Source: Bacteroidota bacterium (GTDB lineage: Bacteria; Bacteroidota; Bacteroidia; 2-12-FULL-35-15). From it: DNA of 64,000 bases. Below, piece by piece: positions 1 through 9,289 of the stretch (its first letter is position 1; each line of letters begins with the position of its first letter). The translations under genes and the position numbers were made by a program. The notes under the pieces were generated by a model. It did no database searches, was not told where the DNA came from, and saw only the letters and a program-made list of their open reading frames with translations. The stretch is from contig JAOQAE010000002.1 in NCBI GenBank assembly GCA_025963725.1, positions 571,221-635,220 on the forward strand. The letters run 5' to 3'.

Positions 1-442
1 CGAGCCGCTGGCGAACCTCGACATACAGGCACAGGAGCTGCTGCTGCAGGACCTGCGCAACCTTGCCGACTCATTGCGAAATCCCGTAAGCATCATCCTC
101 AGCTCGCAGCAGCTGCATGAAGTGGAAACCGTTGCCGACAGGATCATCTTTCTTAAAAATGGAAATGCCATTTTCAACGGCAGCCTGCATGAGTTCAGGC
201 AGCAGGAAACCTCCCGCACATTCGAGATCAACGGCAGCTTCACTTACCAGGAATTGCAAAAGCTGCTTGAAGGCTGGAGCGATGTAAGGATCGAGCAATC
301 CGCCTCCTCCTTTACGATCAGCTGCTCCGCTGCGCACAGCAAGGAAGAGCTGTTCAGGCTGCTGCTCGGCAACAATTACAGCATCGAATATTTCAGGAAT
401 ATTTCCGGCTCCACCAAAAAATTATTCAGCGACAAATACTGA
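1..442 (+). CDS. ABC transporter ATP-binding protein, C-terminal part (cut by window edge)
   Basis: The reading frame is open from base 2 and ends with TGA at 440-442. It begins inside the Walker B/D-loop (EPLANLD), followed by the switch-histidine region read as IILSSQQLHEVE and then the usual RIIFLKNG strand, so this is the last third of an ABC ATPase of the ABC-2/drug or lipid exporter type. An extension of about 75 residues follows the ATPase core, as in many ABC-2 ATPases. The first possible internal ATG (base 74) lies after the Walker B and is not the start. The next gene, a multi-span membrane protein, begins 4 bases downstream and is very likely the permease partner. The transported substrate cannot be told from sequence. 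Confidence 0.9.
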   Translation, partial: EPLANLDIQAQELLLQDLRNLADSLRNPVSIILSSQQLHEVETVADRIIFLKNGNAIFNGSLHEFRQQETSRTFEINGSFTYQELQKLLEGWSDVRIEQSASSFTISCSAAHSKEELFRLLLGNNYSIEYFRNISGSTKKLFSDKY

Positions 443-446
443 TCCG

Positions 447-1982
447 ATGAACTTCATACTAAAAATCTCTCCGCCGTTTCTCCGTAAGCTGGATGATCAT
501 TTAAGGATCAATCATACATGGATCTGGACAACCAGGATCCACCTGCATATTTATCTTTCCGTGCTTGGCTGCCTTTTCTTTTCCTTAATTGGAATGCTTT
601 ACCGGATCGACATTACGGAGGCTCCGGGTGTGCACCAGCAGGACATGTTCCTTGTGCTTCTCTTTATTCCTGCGGTGATCCTCGGCTTCTTCATGATCTA
701 TAACATGTCGCTTTTCAACAGCGACAAAAGCCAGGGCTATCGCTTCCGCTACCAGGAGGTGCTGCTGTTCCTTGTTACCTTCTTCAGCTTTTGCCTTCCG
801 CTGCTGATCCCTTTTTCCGCAGCATTTATCCTTAATGAAAGGATCGCCGGTCTTGAAGAAGACAAGCAGTTCCTGGCAGATGAAACGGCATTCAATGAAG
901 GCATGCCTTTCTTTCCTTCGTCACCTTACAATTACCAGTATTTCCCCTCCGACAGCACCTACCTGCTTGAAACCGTAGATTATACCAACGACGAATTGAA
1001 CGATTACAGGCAGCACTGGAGCCGGATGCGTGATTCCATTTTCTGGCACAGGGGCGTATTCAGGGACGCAAGGCCGTACCTGTATTATACCGAAGCCCGG
1101 ACGTTTGGCCGCAGCAGCTACAATTACCGTTACCGGCCGCACGTCCTGTCTTATTTTAACAGGGATTCTGCCTACACGGCTTATCTCCGCAAGATCAACA
1201 TTGCCCGCGATCCGGCTATTATTATTCCTGCGATTGCCGGAATGGACCTGCTGCTGAATAAATACAGCGAAGGCATAACGGTCGACAGGCAGCTGGTGCT
1301 GAAGCGCTTTATGAATCACGAGTACAAGCCGGATAATGTTGGCGGCGAGCTTCTTGAAACGACCCTGAACAATTGCACGGCGAATATTTATGCGATAGAA
1401 GATGCCAAATGCCGGAATGGCGCGGCCTGGCAAACAGAAGTATGGATGTTCCTTGCGCTTTTTATTTTCTGCTTCACCATCGTTTACAGGGTGTACAAAA
1501 ATGTGCACTGGCAGCAGCTCCTGATCGCAGTTGCTATTATCATTGGCGGACTTTCGATCATTGCTATTTTTGAAGATGCATTCCGTACCTACGGAAACAT
1601 CTTTTTAAACACGGGCATGTTCCTGCCCCTGGTGCTCCTCTTCTTATCCATAAAAGGCTTTTCGATCCGGAGCTTCAGCTGGGTGCTCAGCCAGGCTAAC
1701 ATCCTGCTGTCGGGCTTTCTTCCTTTTTATCCGGTCATTATCCTGTATTATCTTAATCGCTATTTCAACATACTGGAATGTTCTTTCTTCGATCGCTACA
1801 AGGAAATTCTGGGCGAGCCTTCCGGTTACCAGCGCGTGGTTTACAATGCGGAATACTACCGGCTGGTGAAAACCATCTGGTTCTGTACGTTCAGCTTTGG
1901 GATCCTCAGCTATGTGTTCATCTGGAACTGTTACCTGAAAGCCCTGTACCTCCGTTACTGGTCGCTGCCGAAAAACAAGTAA
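447..1982 (+). CDS. Multi-span membrane protein, probable permease partner of the preceding ABC ATPase
   Basis: This 511-residue protein has about eight hydrophobic segments, near residues 34-54, 70-91, 104-129, 331-350, 358-375, 391-405, 419-436 and 476-497. A hydrophilic domain of about 200 residues between segments 3 and 4 is rich in Tyr, Arg and Asp. This layout, with a large extracytoplasmic loop after the first spans, is typical of ABC-2 type permeases, and only 4 bases separate it from the ATPase gene, implying translational coupling. I recognise no specific family motif, so the role as ABC permease is inferred from context and topology. It ends 5 bases before the stop of a convergent gene on the other strand, with no clear terminator between them. 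Confidence 0.8.
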   Translation: MNFILKISPPFLRKLDDHLRINHTWIWTTRIHLHIYLSVLGCLFFSLIGMLYRIDITEAPGVHQQDMFLVLLFIPAVILGFFMIYNMSLFNSDKSQGYRFRYQEVLLFLVTFFSFCLPLLIPFSAAFILNERIAGLEEDKQFLADETAFNEGMPFFPSSPYNYQYFPSDSTYLLETVDYTNDELNDYRQHWSRMRDSIFWHRGVFRDARPYLYYTEARTFGRSSYNYRYRPHVLSYFNRDSAYTAYLRKINIARDPAIIIPAIAGMDLLLNKYSEGITVDRQLVLKRFMNHEYKPDNVGGELLETTLNNCTANIYAIEDAKCRNGAAWQTEVWMFLALFIFCFTIVYRVYKNVHWQQLLIAVAIIIGGLSIIAIFEDAFRTYGNIFLNTGMFLPLVLLFLSIKGFSIRSFSWVLSQANILLSGFLPFYPVIILYYLNRYFNILECSFFDRYKEILGEPSGYQRVVYNAEYYRLVKTIWFCTFSFGILSYVFIWNCYLKALYLRYWSLPKNK

Positions 1983-1987
1983 GAAGC

Positions 1988-2434
1988 CTACAATGGGCTC
2001 AGCTCTTTTGTTTCCAGCATTTCCTTTAAGTTGTTGAGCACTTTTTTCCAGTTCTCCTCGGAATGATTTTTCATTTCTTCTGTGGGAATATTTTCCTGGG
2101 TGATCATCAGCATGGTTTTACCATTCTCCTCCGATAATTCGTAGGTGATGGTTACATAATTCTCGGGCTTGTCAGGGATTCCCGACATCTCGCTCCAGTA
2201 GCTGTAGCGGATGAGGCTATTTTCCTGCATGTCGATGATGGTTCCTTTGTCTTCATATTTTTTCCCCTGCCATTCTCCCGAAAAGGTGATCGGGCTGCCG
2301 GGCTGCCAATCGGTTGTTGTATTTGTTCCGAAGAAATATTTTTTGATAAGCTCCGGCTTCGTCAAGGCTTGCCATACTTTTTCCACCGGCGCATTGATGC
2401 GGATCCCGGCCCTTCCTGTAATATTATTTTTCAT
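1988..2434 (-). CDS. SRPBCC (AHSA1/START-like) domain protein
   Basis: This 148-residue protein starts at an ATG preceded on its strand by AGCAGG. An upstream in-frame Met at 2497 would add 21 residues rich in Cys, Arg and Ser that do not fit the fold, so I chose 2434. The motifs INAPVEKVWQALTKPELIKK near the N-terminus, then FSGEW and the closing helix ENWKKVLNNLKEML, are those of the AHSA1 branch of the SRPBCC ligand-binding fold. Members bind hydrophobic ligands or partner proteins; no specific ligand can be assigned. It is divergent from the HTH_42 gene, with an 89-base shared control region. Confidence 0.88.
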   Translation of the reverse strand: MKNNITGRAGIRINAPVEKVWQALTKPELIKKYFFGTNTTTDWQPGSPITFSGEWQGKKYEDKGTIIDMQENSLIRYSYWSEMSGIPDKPENYVTITYELSEENGKTMLMITQENIPTEEMKNHSEENWKKVLNNLKEMLETKELSPL

Positions 2435-2523
2435 CCTGCTGCTTGATTTTGATTCCCTGCAAATCACGAAAAAACAATGCCAGCAGGAGCTCCGCATTCA
2501 TCATTTTATATTTATTTTTGAGC

Positions 2524-3573
2524 ATGAACAACCGCGGGATCATCCTTCAGCGATTACAAAGCCATCATCTTGAAAAGCCGTTATTTAAAACGCCTGCAGA
2601 GGCTGTTGCATGGTTTGGCGCTATGCAGGCGCAGGATCCCGCAGCTGCAAGGTGGTCTGTTGCACAGCGCATGGCCAGCCCTTCCGGAAAGGCGGTCTTA
2701 AAAGCTGTTGATGACAGGAAGATCGTGCGCACATGGCTGCTGCGCAACACGTTGCATTTTGTTGCCGCTGCCGATATTCACTGGATGCTCCGGCTCATCG
2801 GGCCTGTGGTGCTGCAGCGCAATGCATCGGCATACCGCAAGCAGGATCTGGACGAACATACTTTTGAAAAGATCTCAACAGTGCTCGCAGCAGCTTTGAA
2901 AGGCGGCAGGCAGCTGACCCGCAAAGAGCTTTTCAGCATTTTTGAACAGCATAAGATCCCTACAGGCGGTCAGCGGGGCTCACACATTCTGTATATGGCT
3001 GCATTAAAGGGGATGATCTGCCTCGGTTCACTTAAAGGAAAGCAGGAAACATACACCTTGCTGGACGAGTGGGTCAGGCCTTCGGCAAAGCTTAGCAGGG
3101 AAGTATCATTGGCTGAGCTGGCCCTGCGTTACTTTCAAAGTCATGGCCCAGCAACGCTGCAGGATTTTACCTGGTGGTCGGGATTGCCTGCTGCTGATGC
3201 CAAATCCGGATTAGCTGCCGCGAAGAAGGATCTTCACACGGAAGCATTTAATTCGCAGGATCACTACATGAAAAAGGAAATGCACAAAGCTTCAGCTGAA
3301 CAGGCATTCCTGATCTCCGGCTACGATGAATATTTTGTAGGTTATAAAGACAGGAGCATTGTGCTGGATGATGAATATGCGAATGAGGTAACGCCCGGCA
3401 ATGGCTTCAGCCCCGTGCTCATTCTCGATGGAAAAGTAGCGGGTACCTGGAAAAGGACGATCACAAAGAACACCGTGGAATTTGACATAAAGCCCTTTGC
3501 CCCTCTCGGTCCCGCACACAAAAAAGCCATAGAGGCTGCAAAGAACCGCTATGGCTTGTTTATGGACATGTGA
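2524..3573 (+). CDS. Winged-helix HTH_42 (DUF1006) protein, AlkZ/AlkX-like DNA glycosylase family
   Basis: This 349-residue protein belongs to the HTH_42 family of tandem winged-helix proteins. The sequence MQAQDPAAARW places a Gln-Ala-Gln at residues 35-37. This matches the QxQ catalytic motif known from AlkZ-type interstrand-crosslink glycosylases of this superfamily (AlkX has QxD). Further family signatures are TWLLRNTLHFV (about residue 75), TWWSGLP (about 218) and the C-terminal AGTWKR strand. The known role of characterised members is removal of bulky or crosslinked alkyl bases from DNA; activity here is inferred. The longer frame from 2443 runs through the divergent neighbour's start region and adds an atypical N-terminus, so ATG 2524 (MNNRGIILQRLQSHHLE) was chosen. 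Confidence 0.82.
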   Translation: MNNRGIILQRLQSHHLEKPLFKTPAEAVAWFGAMQAQDPAAARWSVAQRMASPSGKAVLKAVDDRKIVRTWLLRNTLHFVAAADIHWMLRLIGPVVLQRNASAYRKQDLDEHTFEKISTVLAAALKGGRQLTRKELFSIFEQHKIPTGGQRGSHILYMAALKGMICLGSLKGKQETYTLLDEWVRPSAKLSREVSLAELALRYFQSHGPATLQDFTWWSGLPAADAKSGLAAAKKDLHTEAFNSQDHYMKKEMHKASAEQAFLISGYDEYFVGYKDRSIVLDDEYANEVTPGNGFSPVLILDGKVAGTWKRTITKNTVEFDIKPFAPLGPAHKKAIEAAKNRYGLFMDM

Positions 3574-3625
3574 AATAAAGCCGTATAAATAAAGCTGAAT
3601 TATTAAACCACAGCGTTTAATATCC

Positions 3626-3633
3626 TAATTTTG
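3626..3633 (+). promoter_or_regulatory. Possible Bacteroidota -7 element (TAATTTTG)
   Basis: TAATTTTG matches the TAnnTTTG -7 consensus of Bacteroidota promoters. No clean TTTG is seen at -33. Transcription would begin almost at the ATG at 3639, so if real, the transcript is nearly leaderless or starts translation at the in-frame ATG at 3651. Confidence 0.3.
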
Positions 3634-3638
3634 AAAAG

Positions 3639-4325
3639 ATGAACGAAAACATGCAACAACACGACAACACACACCGCAGGGGATTTTTAGGAACACTATT
3701 GAGCGGGGCTGCGGCATTCGGCCTCAGCGCCATTGCGGCGCCGTTTAAATCGGAAGCCGCAGAGCAGCTTTCGAAAGAAACAGTGCCTGCGGAGCGGCTC
3801 TTTAAGAATATGAAAGGAAAGCACAGAATGATCTTTGATGCCCCCGGATACAGGAACGGCGCTGCGCTCGCATGGGCATCCGCCTATCTCAACAGCAACA
3901 ATGAAACCGGCAGCCCTGATGCGGAGCTGAGTGTAGTGGTCGTCCTCCGTTCTGTTGCAATAGGCATTTCGCTAAACGATAAAATGTGGGAAAAATACAA
4001 GCTGGGAGAGCTTTACAAAATTGAGGACCCTACTGCGAAAGCCCCGGCGGCCCGGAATTTATTTTCGAATATTAAAACGGAAGAGCTGCTCGAGCCTTCC
4101 ATGGCGATCGATGTGCTCCAGAAGCGCGGCGTGATCGTTTGCGTGTGCCAAAAAGCCCTGAAAGGCAACAGCGCGCACATCGCTGAAAAGCACGGATTGA
4201 AAGCGGAGGAGGTGCACCTGGACCTGCTTGCCAATATTCTTCCGGATATACATCTTGTGCCTGCGGGGGTGTGGGCTGCGGGACGCGCGCAGGAGAATGG
4301 ATGTGCGTATACGTATGCGGGGTAG
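3639..4325 (+). CDS. Tat-exported DsrE-like protein of unknown role
   Basis: This 228-residue protein has a twin-arginine signal (HRRGFLGTLLSGAAAFG, residues 13-29) followed by an alanine-rich hydrophobic stretch, so it is predicted to be exported folded. The mature part has the alternating strand/helix pattern of DsrE/DsrF-like proteins: VVVVLRSVAIGISLND, a paired-Cys segment VIVCVCQKAL (near residue 170) and the closing LVPAGVWAAGRAQENGC. DsrE-type folds carry sulfur on a cysteine in sulfur-relay proteins; whether these cysteines do so is unknown. Either ATG 3639 or ATG 3651 could be the start; the RR motif is kept in both. The gene stands alone, followed by a dispersed repeat. Confidence 0.8.
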   Translation: MNENMQQHDNTHRRGFLGTLLSGAAAFGLSAIAAPFKSEAAEQLSKETVPAERLFKNMKGKHRMIFDAPGYRNGAALAWASAYLNSNNETGSPDAELSVVVVLRSVAIGISLNDKMWEKYKLGELYKIEDPTAKAPAARNLFSNIKTEELLEPSMAIDVLQKRGVIVCVCQKALKGNSAHIAEKHGLKAEEVHLDLLANILPDIHLVPAGVWAAGRAQENGCAYTYAG

Positions 4326-4340
4326 TTGGCGGGATCGCAC

Positions 4341-4364
4341 GTTCTCGACTTCGCTCGAACTGAC
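4341..4364 (+). repeat. Dispersed TTCTCGA...CTCGAACTGAC repeat, short copy
   Basis: GTTCTCGACTTCGCTCGAAC followed by TGAC lies between two convergent genes. It is the short form of a family with further copies near 15.6, 53.5, 53.6, 59.7, 62.1, 62.3 and 62.4 kb. It is an imperfect palindrome and has no T-run, so it is not a typical intrinsic terminator. Confidence 0.7.
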
Positions 4365-4383
4365 AACGCACTAACAGCTTCTA

Positions 4384-6396
4384 TTACTTCCCTACGATCA
4401 CGAACTCCGTCCGCCTGTTCTTTGCCCTGCCGGCCTCTGTTGAGTTATCGGCGATCGGCTTGCTGGAGCCGAAGCCTTTGAAGTTCAGCAGCCGCTTCTC
4501 GTCAATGCCATTTTCTACCAGAATATCGCGCACGGTGAATGCACGGTCGGTGGACAAAGCAAGATTTGCCTCAGGCTTTCCTACATTATCCGTATGCCCG
4601 TGGATCTCTATTTTGATCGTAGGATTGGCCTTCAAAAATTTCACGAACTCTTCGATCACGATAGAGGAGCGAGGATCCAGCGTTGCGGAATTTGTCTTGT
4701 AATAAATGTCGTTCAATGCGTATGTCTTTCCAATAGCGATGGTATCCACCACAATTGGCGCAAGCTTTTTCGGCTTGGAGCTGTTTAGTGAATCTTTGGA
4801 GATCAGCTGCGAGCTGAATGCATAGCCGTCCTTTTTCGCGGTCACGATCAGGTCGTTCTTCGATTTCGTGTTCACAGCCACAACCACATCTCCTGTGAGT
4901 GAATCCACCATACCGGCAGTTACCTTTTTTGTAACGGCATCGGTCACTTCAACGGTAAAATTCTTCTTCTCCGCATTCGACTTATCCTCTATTTTGGTGG
5001 TGAACAGGGAAACTCCCTGCGGACGTGCTTCCTTGTACAGCTCGAAATAAAAGAGATCGTCTTTTCCCACAGAGCGTCCTTTTGTGCGCGAAGGCTCATT
5101 GGATGCGAAATAAGCGAGATGCCCGTCGGTGCTAACGAACAAGCCAAAGTCATCGCCTTTGGTATTAATAGGCACGCCAATATTTTTAGGCTCTGTCCAT
5201 TTGCCTGCCGAATCGAGGCGGGAATAAAAAATATCCAGTCCGCCAACTCCGGGCTGCCCGTCGGATGCAAAATACATCGTTTCAAAATCGGAGTGCATAA
5301 AGGGAGTGCGCTCCGCATACGGCGTATTGATCGTCCTGCCCAGATTCTGAGGTTTGCTCCAGGCCCCTGTTTTCGGATCTTTTATTGTTTTGTAAATATC
5401 GGTGCCGCCCATTCCGCCCGGGCGGTCGCTTGCAAAATAAAGCGTCACCCCGTCGGATGCCAGTGTAGGCTGCGAATCCCAGTACACAGGGTCATTGATG
5501 CCGGGAACCTTTTGCGGCTCGGTCCATTCGCCGTTCACGAGATCGGAATAATAAATATCGATGTTGATCTGGTCGCCGCCTTCATTATTGCCGCTCGCAA
5601 AGTACATGTGCTTGTTGTCGATCGATAAGGTGGCGCTGCCCTGGTTGAGCGATTTGTTGAAGGGATAAGGCATGCGGCTGCCCTTGTTGAATTTCCCGCT
5701 GGCCTTGTCGCGCTTGCTGTAGCTGAACAATTCAACCTCCTTGTCGCTTTCGCCGAGCTGGTCCTTGCTTACATAAGGCATCCGGCGGATAAAGTACATG
5801 GTTTCATCATCTGCCGCGATCATCCCTAAGTACTCGGAACGCTCGGTGCTTATGTTCTCCACGGGGTAAGGCTCAAAGGGAACAGGATGCAGCAGGATCT
5901 CGCCGTACAGCTTCGCATATTTCAGCATTTCCTTTCCCTGCTTCAGGTAAGCGGTATATTCCTCGTCAAAAGCCTTGTCGTTGTCCGATTTAAAGTTCAG
6001 GAACTCCTTCAGGTATTTGGCGCTCTCCTCCCATTTCTCCTCTTCATAATAAATGAAGCCGAGGAAATAGTACGGATTGGAATGGTATTTCGGGCAGATC
6101 TCGATCACCTTTTTGAAATACGGCTCCGTAGGCTTGAACGACTGGTCGGCGTAGATCAGCGTTTTAATGCGCTCCATGGCATAAGCATAGTTGGCATCCA
6201 CGTAATCGGGCTCCAGCTCCAGCGCCTGCTTTAAATACGCAAGGCGCTCCTCTTTTTTGTTCTTCTTATCAATGCCCTGCTCATAAGCCTTCACGGCTTT
6301 CTTATTATCGATCTCCTGGCACTTCGCTTCATCCTGGCCGGATGAAGAAAGTGATAAGAACAGGGCCGATACCGTAGTTAAAAAAATTGATCTCAT
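4384..6396 (-). CDS. Outer-membrane-associated TPR/PD40 beta-propeller/OmpA-domain protein (PorE-like architecture)
   Basis: From ATG 6396 the protein is 670 residues with a signal peptide (MRSIFLTTVSALFLSLSSSG). Order of domains: TPR-like helices at about 20-170; a PD40/WD-like propeller with repeated MYFASDG, LYFASDRPGG and AYFASNEPS blades at about 180-480; a carboxypeptidase-regulatory-like beta domain at about 485-560; and a C-terminal OmpA peptidoglycan-binding domain with IEIHGHTDNVG and the conserved NRRTEFVI. This order is the one known for PorE of the type IX secretion system, though Bacteroidota carry several paralogues of this architecture, so a secretion role is only suggested. 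The upstream in-frame ATG at 6444 would precede the signal peptide with a charged tail and was rejected. Confidence 0.9.
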   Translation of the reverse strand: MRSIFLTTVSALFLSLSSSGQDEAKCQEIDNKKAVKAYEQGIDKKNKKEERLAYLKQALELEPDYVDANYAYAMERIKTLIYADQSFKPTEPYFKKVIEICPKYHSNPYYFLGFIYYEEEKWEESAKYLKEFLNFKSDNDKAFDEEYTAYLKQGKEMLKYAKLYGEILLHPVPFEPYPVENISTERSEYLGMIAADDETMYFIRRMPYVSKDQLGESDKEVELFSYSKRDKASGKFNKGSRMPYPFNKSLNQGSATLSIDNKHMYFASGNNEGGDQINIDIYYSDLVNGEWTEPQKVPGINDPVYWDSQPTLASDGVTLYFASDRPGGMGGTDIYKTIKDPKTGAWSKPQNLGRTINTPYAERTPFMHSDFETMYFASDGQPGVGGLDIFYSRLDSAGKWTEPKNIGVPINTKGDDFGLFVSTDGHLAYFASNEPSRTKGRSVGKDDLFYFELYKEARPQGVSLFTTKIEDKSNAEKKNFTVEVTDAVTKKVTAGMVDSLTGDVVVAVNTKSKNDLIVTAKKDGYAFSSQLISKDSLNSSKPKKLAPIVVDTIAIGKTYALNDIYYKTNSATLDPRSSIVIEEFVKFLKANPTIKIEIHGHTDNVGKPEANLALSTDRAFTVRDILVENGIDEKRLLNFKGFGSSKPIADNSTEAGRAKNRRTEFVIVGK

Positions 6397-6453
6397 AATT
6401 GTTACCGTACAGAATAAGGTGCTTTTATAACGTGGCCGAAGCAATAAGATACA

Positions 6454-9273
6454 CTACTGCAGTTTTTTATCTGACTCGGCTTTCGCTTTGATCAGGACGT
6501 CGTCCGCTTTTTTGTTAGCTTCATCCAGGATCTTCTGCGCCTGCTTGTCCACTTCCTTTTTAGCGCTCGGCGCAGCTGCTTTGGCTGTTGCTTTCGCGAT
6601 CGGGTTTTTAATATCCTCTATGTTCTTGTCGATAGCAGCATAACCTTCTGTTTTTGTTTTGTCGGCCAGGGCTTTTGCATCCGCTTTGATCTTATCCGCT
6701 TCCGCCTGTGCATCCTTCATGATCTTTTCTGCTTCTTCGCGGGCTTTTGCCTTCGCCATATCCACTCCCTGCCCGATCACTTCCTTCACTGTTTCCTTCG
6801 GCGAGTCGCCGCCCGATCCGAACAGGTCGGTTTTCAATACAGGCTTGGTGATGGTTCCGCCAAACAATGCCTTGATCTTGATCTTATCGCCCATTTTCAC
6901 ATTGGTACCTGCTGCCTTGTTGATCTGGTCGAGCACGCTTCCTGCCGCAGCATTGGCCTGTGAGCCGAACTCTGCACGCGGGATCTCCATGTTCCAGGTA
7001 TAATCGATCGTTTGGTCGAATCCGGTCGAGCCTTTTACCTTCGCGGTAATGTTGCCGGTTTTGATCGGCATCTCTTTCACTTCCACCCTGCCGTCCTTGA
7101 ACTCATAGGTAGCATTCACATTCTCAAAGGTGATCTTTTTGTATTTTTCCTGGTGGAGGGCATCCGCCAGCTTGTTGATGGGCTCAAAGCCTTCAACGCT
7201 CACAGCGTTTGTTTTTAAATGTCCGCCTCCTGTTAATGTATTGTATAAAGGATCCATGTGCTCGTCGAGCTGGGTCTTGAATTTAAGGTCGGTGGAGAAT
7301 TTTCCTTTTGCATATTTCCCGATCGGGGCTAATTTCTGAACAGAGTTAAATGCGGCAAATGTTTTCGGGATATCGAAGTTCGCGATGTCCACATCAAAGT
7401 CGACACTCGGTTTTTTAATGTTCTGCGTATTGTAAACGCCTGTAAGCGCCATGGTGCCTTCGAGCTCGTCGATGGCCAGCTTCAGGTTATCCAGTGTCAT
7501 TTTGCTGTCTTTGATCGCAACGCCGCCGGTTACATTGGAGATCGTCAGGTTATCGTACAGCATTTTTTTAACGTCGGCATTCAGGCGCACATCAAGGTTG
7601 GAAGGCACTTCCACAACGCTTGCAACAGCGGTGTCGGGAGCTGCGGGTGCTGCCGGCTTCGCTGTATCCGTGCTGCTCATCAGTTCATTAAGGTCGAGCA
7701 GCGATGAGTGCAGGCTGAAGCTACCTTTCAGCAATGAATCCTTCAGGGCATACTGCAGGAAGTTCTCGATCTTTCCTTCCATCTGCACATCGCTCTTTCC
7801 AAGCTTTGCGTCCAGCTTGGTAAGATCGACGGTCCTTGGATTGAAATCGAGGTACAACGCGCTGATCTTTACCGGATAGCTCAGGGTGCTGCTCTGGTAG
7901 TTCATATCGAGCACCGCGAGTTTTCCCTGCGCATCAAACTCATCATAACGCCCGTTTTCAATGCTGCTCATGCGGCCTTTCATTTTAACGTCCGCAGTGA
8001 TCATCCCATTCAGGTTATCGCCTTTTTCAATCGGCACAATGTCCTTCATGGTAGCGAGGTTGATCTTCGCCATCACCTTCGCATTGATGTTGGCATCGGA
8101 AACCGGCGTGGATACATGCATTACGGCATCTATCGGGTTGCCGCCCAGGTCTACATGGAATTTGTTCAGGTCGATGACGGTCGCATCCGGCTCACCGGTT
8201 TTATTATCCACTAAAAGATCCACCTGGATGTTTGTTGCAGATTTCGGAAGCGAAGGATACTGGAACATAGCATCCTTGATCAGCAGCTTGCAGCCGAATG
8301 CAGGCATTCTTTTATCGTTGTAAATTCCTTTTGCAAAGGCGTCGAGCGACAGGGAGCCGGCTGTTTTCACATCCTTGAAGCTGGAAGTGTAAATGCCCGG
8401 TACAAGCGACAGGATATTTTTAAATTCGGTTTGGTTCGCTTTTAATTTAAGATCCATGTCCATATCATCCTTTGGCATGGCAAAGAATCCGTCGAGGCCG
8501 AGCGTGAGCTCATTGAAGGAGAATTCATTGTCCTTGAACGTAAATTTAAAGTTCGGCATGTCGGCATCGAGGTCGGCCTTGATGCGGGTCTTCACTTTGT
8601 TCATGTAAGCTACACCGCCATAGTTCACGGTGAAGCGCTCTATTTCGGTAAGCGTTTCCAGCAGGAAATTATCGGAGGTAAAATCGCCTTTCAGCGTGTG
8701 GTTCATGTTGTACAGCTCAGTGTAGAAGCCGAGTGAAGCATCATCATAAACGATATAGCCATTGTTGATCTCGAATTTTTCGAGCCCCATTTTGAAGGGG
8801 GCCGACTGGGATGTATCAGATACAGCCGCTGTATCCGCAGATGGCTTTGCGATATCCCAGTTCGCCTTTCCGTTCTTCAGCACGATCGCGTGGATGCGGG
8901 GCTGGTCGAGGGAAATCGAGTGGATCTCATACTTATCGCCTTTGATCACACTCATCAGGTCGAGTGAGAGTGATAAATTTTTAGCATACAGGAGAGTGTC
9001 GCCTTCAAATTCCCCGATGTTGGCAATGCTTACGCTGTCGACCGACAGGCTGAAATCGGGAAAAGAGCGAAAAAGTGAAAGGTCGAAATCGCCGAAATTC
9101 ACTTTTGCATTCAGCTGCTTGTTTGCAGTGTCCTTCACAAGCTGCACAATTTGTTTCTTGAACAGGAATGGTGCGGAAATGATCAGGATGATCAAAACCA
9201 AAAATGTGATGCCGGTCCATTTAAGGATCCTGCGCAGTAAGCTCTTTTTCTTTTTAGGTGTTTCTGATGCCAT
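6454..9273 (-). CDS. AsmA-family inner-membrane/periplasmic protein with C-terminal coiled coil
   Basis: This 939-residue protein has a lysine-rich cytoplasmic start (residues 1-16), one membrane segment (about 17-38) and then the AsmA N-terminal signature (VNFGDFDLSLFRSFPDFSLS...VDSVSI). A long beta-rich body of repeated LDLNELM/LDLD-type strands follows, ending in the AsmA_2 region near residue 750-830. AsmA/TamB/YhdP-like proteins are bridge-like lipid carriers between the two membranes; that role is inferred by family. The last ~100 residues (from about 838) are an Ala/Lys/Glu/Asp-rich heptad-like helix (AKAREEAEKIMKDAQAEADK), predicted coiled coil, seen in Bacteroidota homologues but not in the E. 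coli protein. It lies 57 bases upstream of the OmpA-domain gene on the same strand, possibly cotranscribed. Confidence 0.9.
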   Translation of the reverse strand: MASETPKKKKSLLRRILKWTGITFLVLIILIISAPFLFKKQIVQLVKDTANKQLNAKVNFGDFDLSLFRSFPDFSLSVDSVSIANIGEFEGDTLLYAKNLSLSLDLMSVIKGDKYEIHSISLDQPRIHAIVLKNGKANWDIAKPSADTAAVSDTSQSAPFKMGLEKFEINNGYIVYDDASLGFYTELYNMNHTLKGDFTSDNFLLETLTEIERFTVNYGGVAYMNKVKTRIKADLDADMPNFKFTFKDNEFSFNELTLGLDGFFAMPKDDMDMDLKLKANQTEFKNILSLVPGIYTSSFKDVKTAGSLSLDAFAKGIYNDKRMPAFGCKLLIKDAMFQYPSLPKSATNIQVDLLVDNKTGEPDATVIDLNKFHVDLGGNPIDAVMHVSTPVSDANINAKVMAKINLATMKDIVPIEKGDNLNGMITADVKMKGRMSSIENGRYDEFDAQGKLAVLDMNYQSSTLSYPVKISALYLDFNPRTVDLTKLDAKLGKSDVQMEGKIENFLQYALKDSLLKGSFSLHSSLLDLNELMSSTDTAKPAAPAAPDTAVASVVEVPSNLDVRLNADVKKMLYDNLTISNVTGGVAIKDSKMTLDNLKLAIDELEGTMALTGVYNTQNIKKPSVDFDVDIANFDIPKTFAAFNSVQKLAPIGKYAKGKFSTDLKFKTQLDEHMDPLYNTLTGGGHLKTNAVSVEGFEPINKLADALHQEKYKKITFENVNATYEFKDGRVEVKEMPIKTGNITAKVKGSTGFDQTIDYTWNMEIPRAEFGSQANAAAGSVLDQINKAAGTNVKMGDKIKIKALFGGTITKPVLKTDLFGSGGDSPKETVKEVIGQGVDMAKAKAREEAEKIMKDAQAEADKIKADAKALADKTKTEGYAAIDKNIEDIKNPIAKATAKAAAPSAKKEVDKQAQKILDEANKKADDVLIKAKAESDKKLQ

Positions 9274-9289
9274 AGTAGGATTATGTTAG

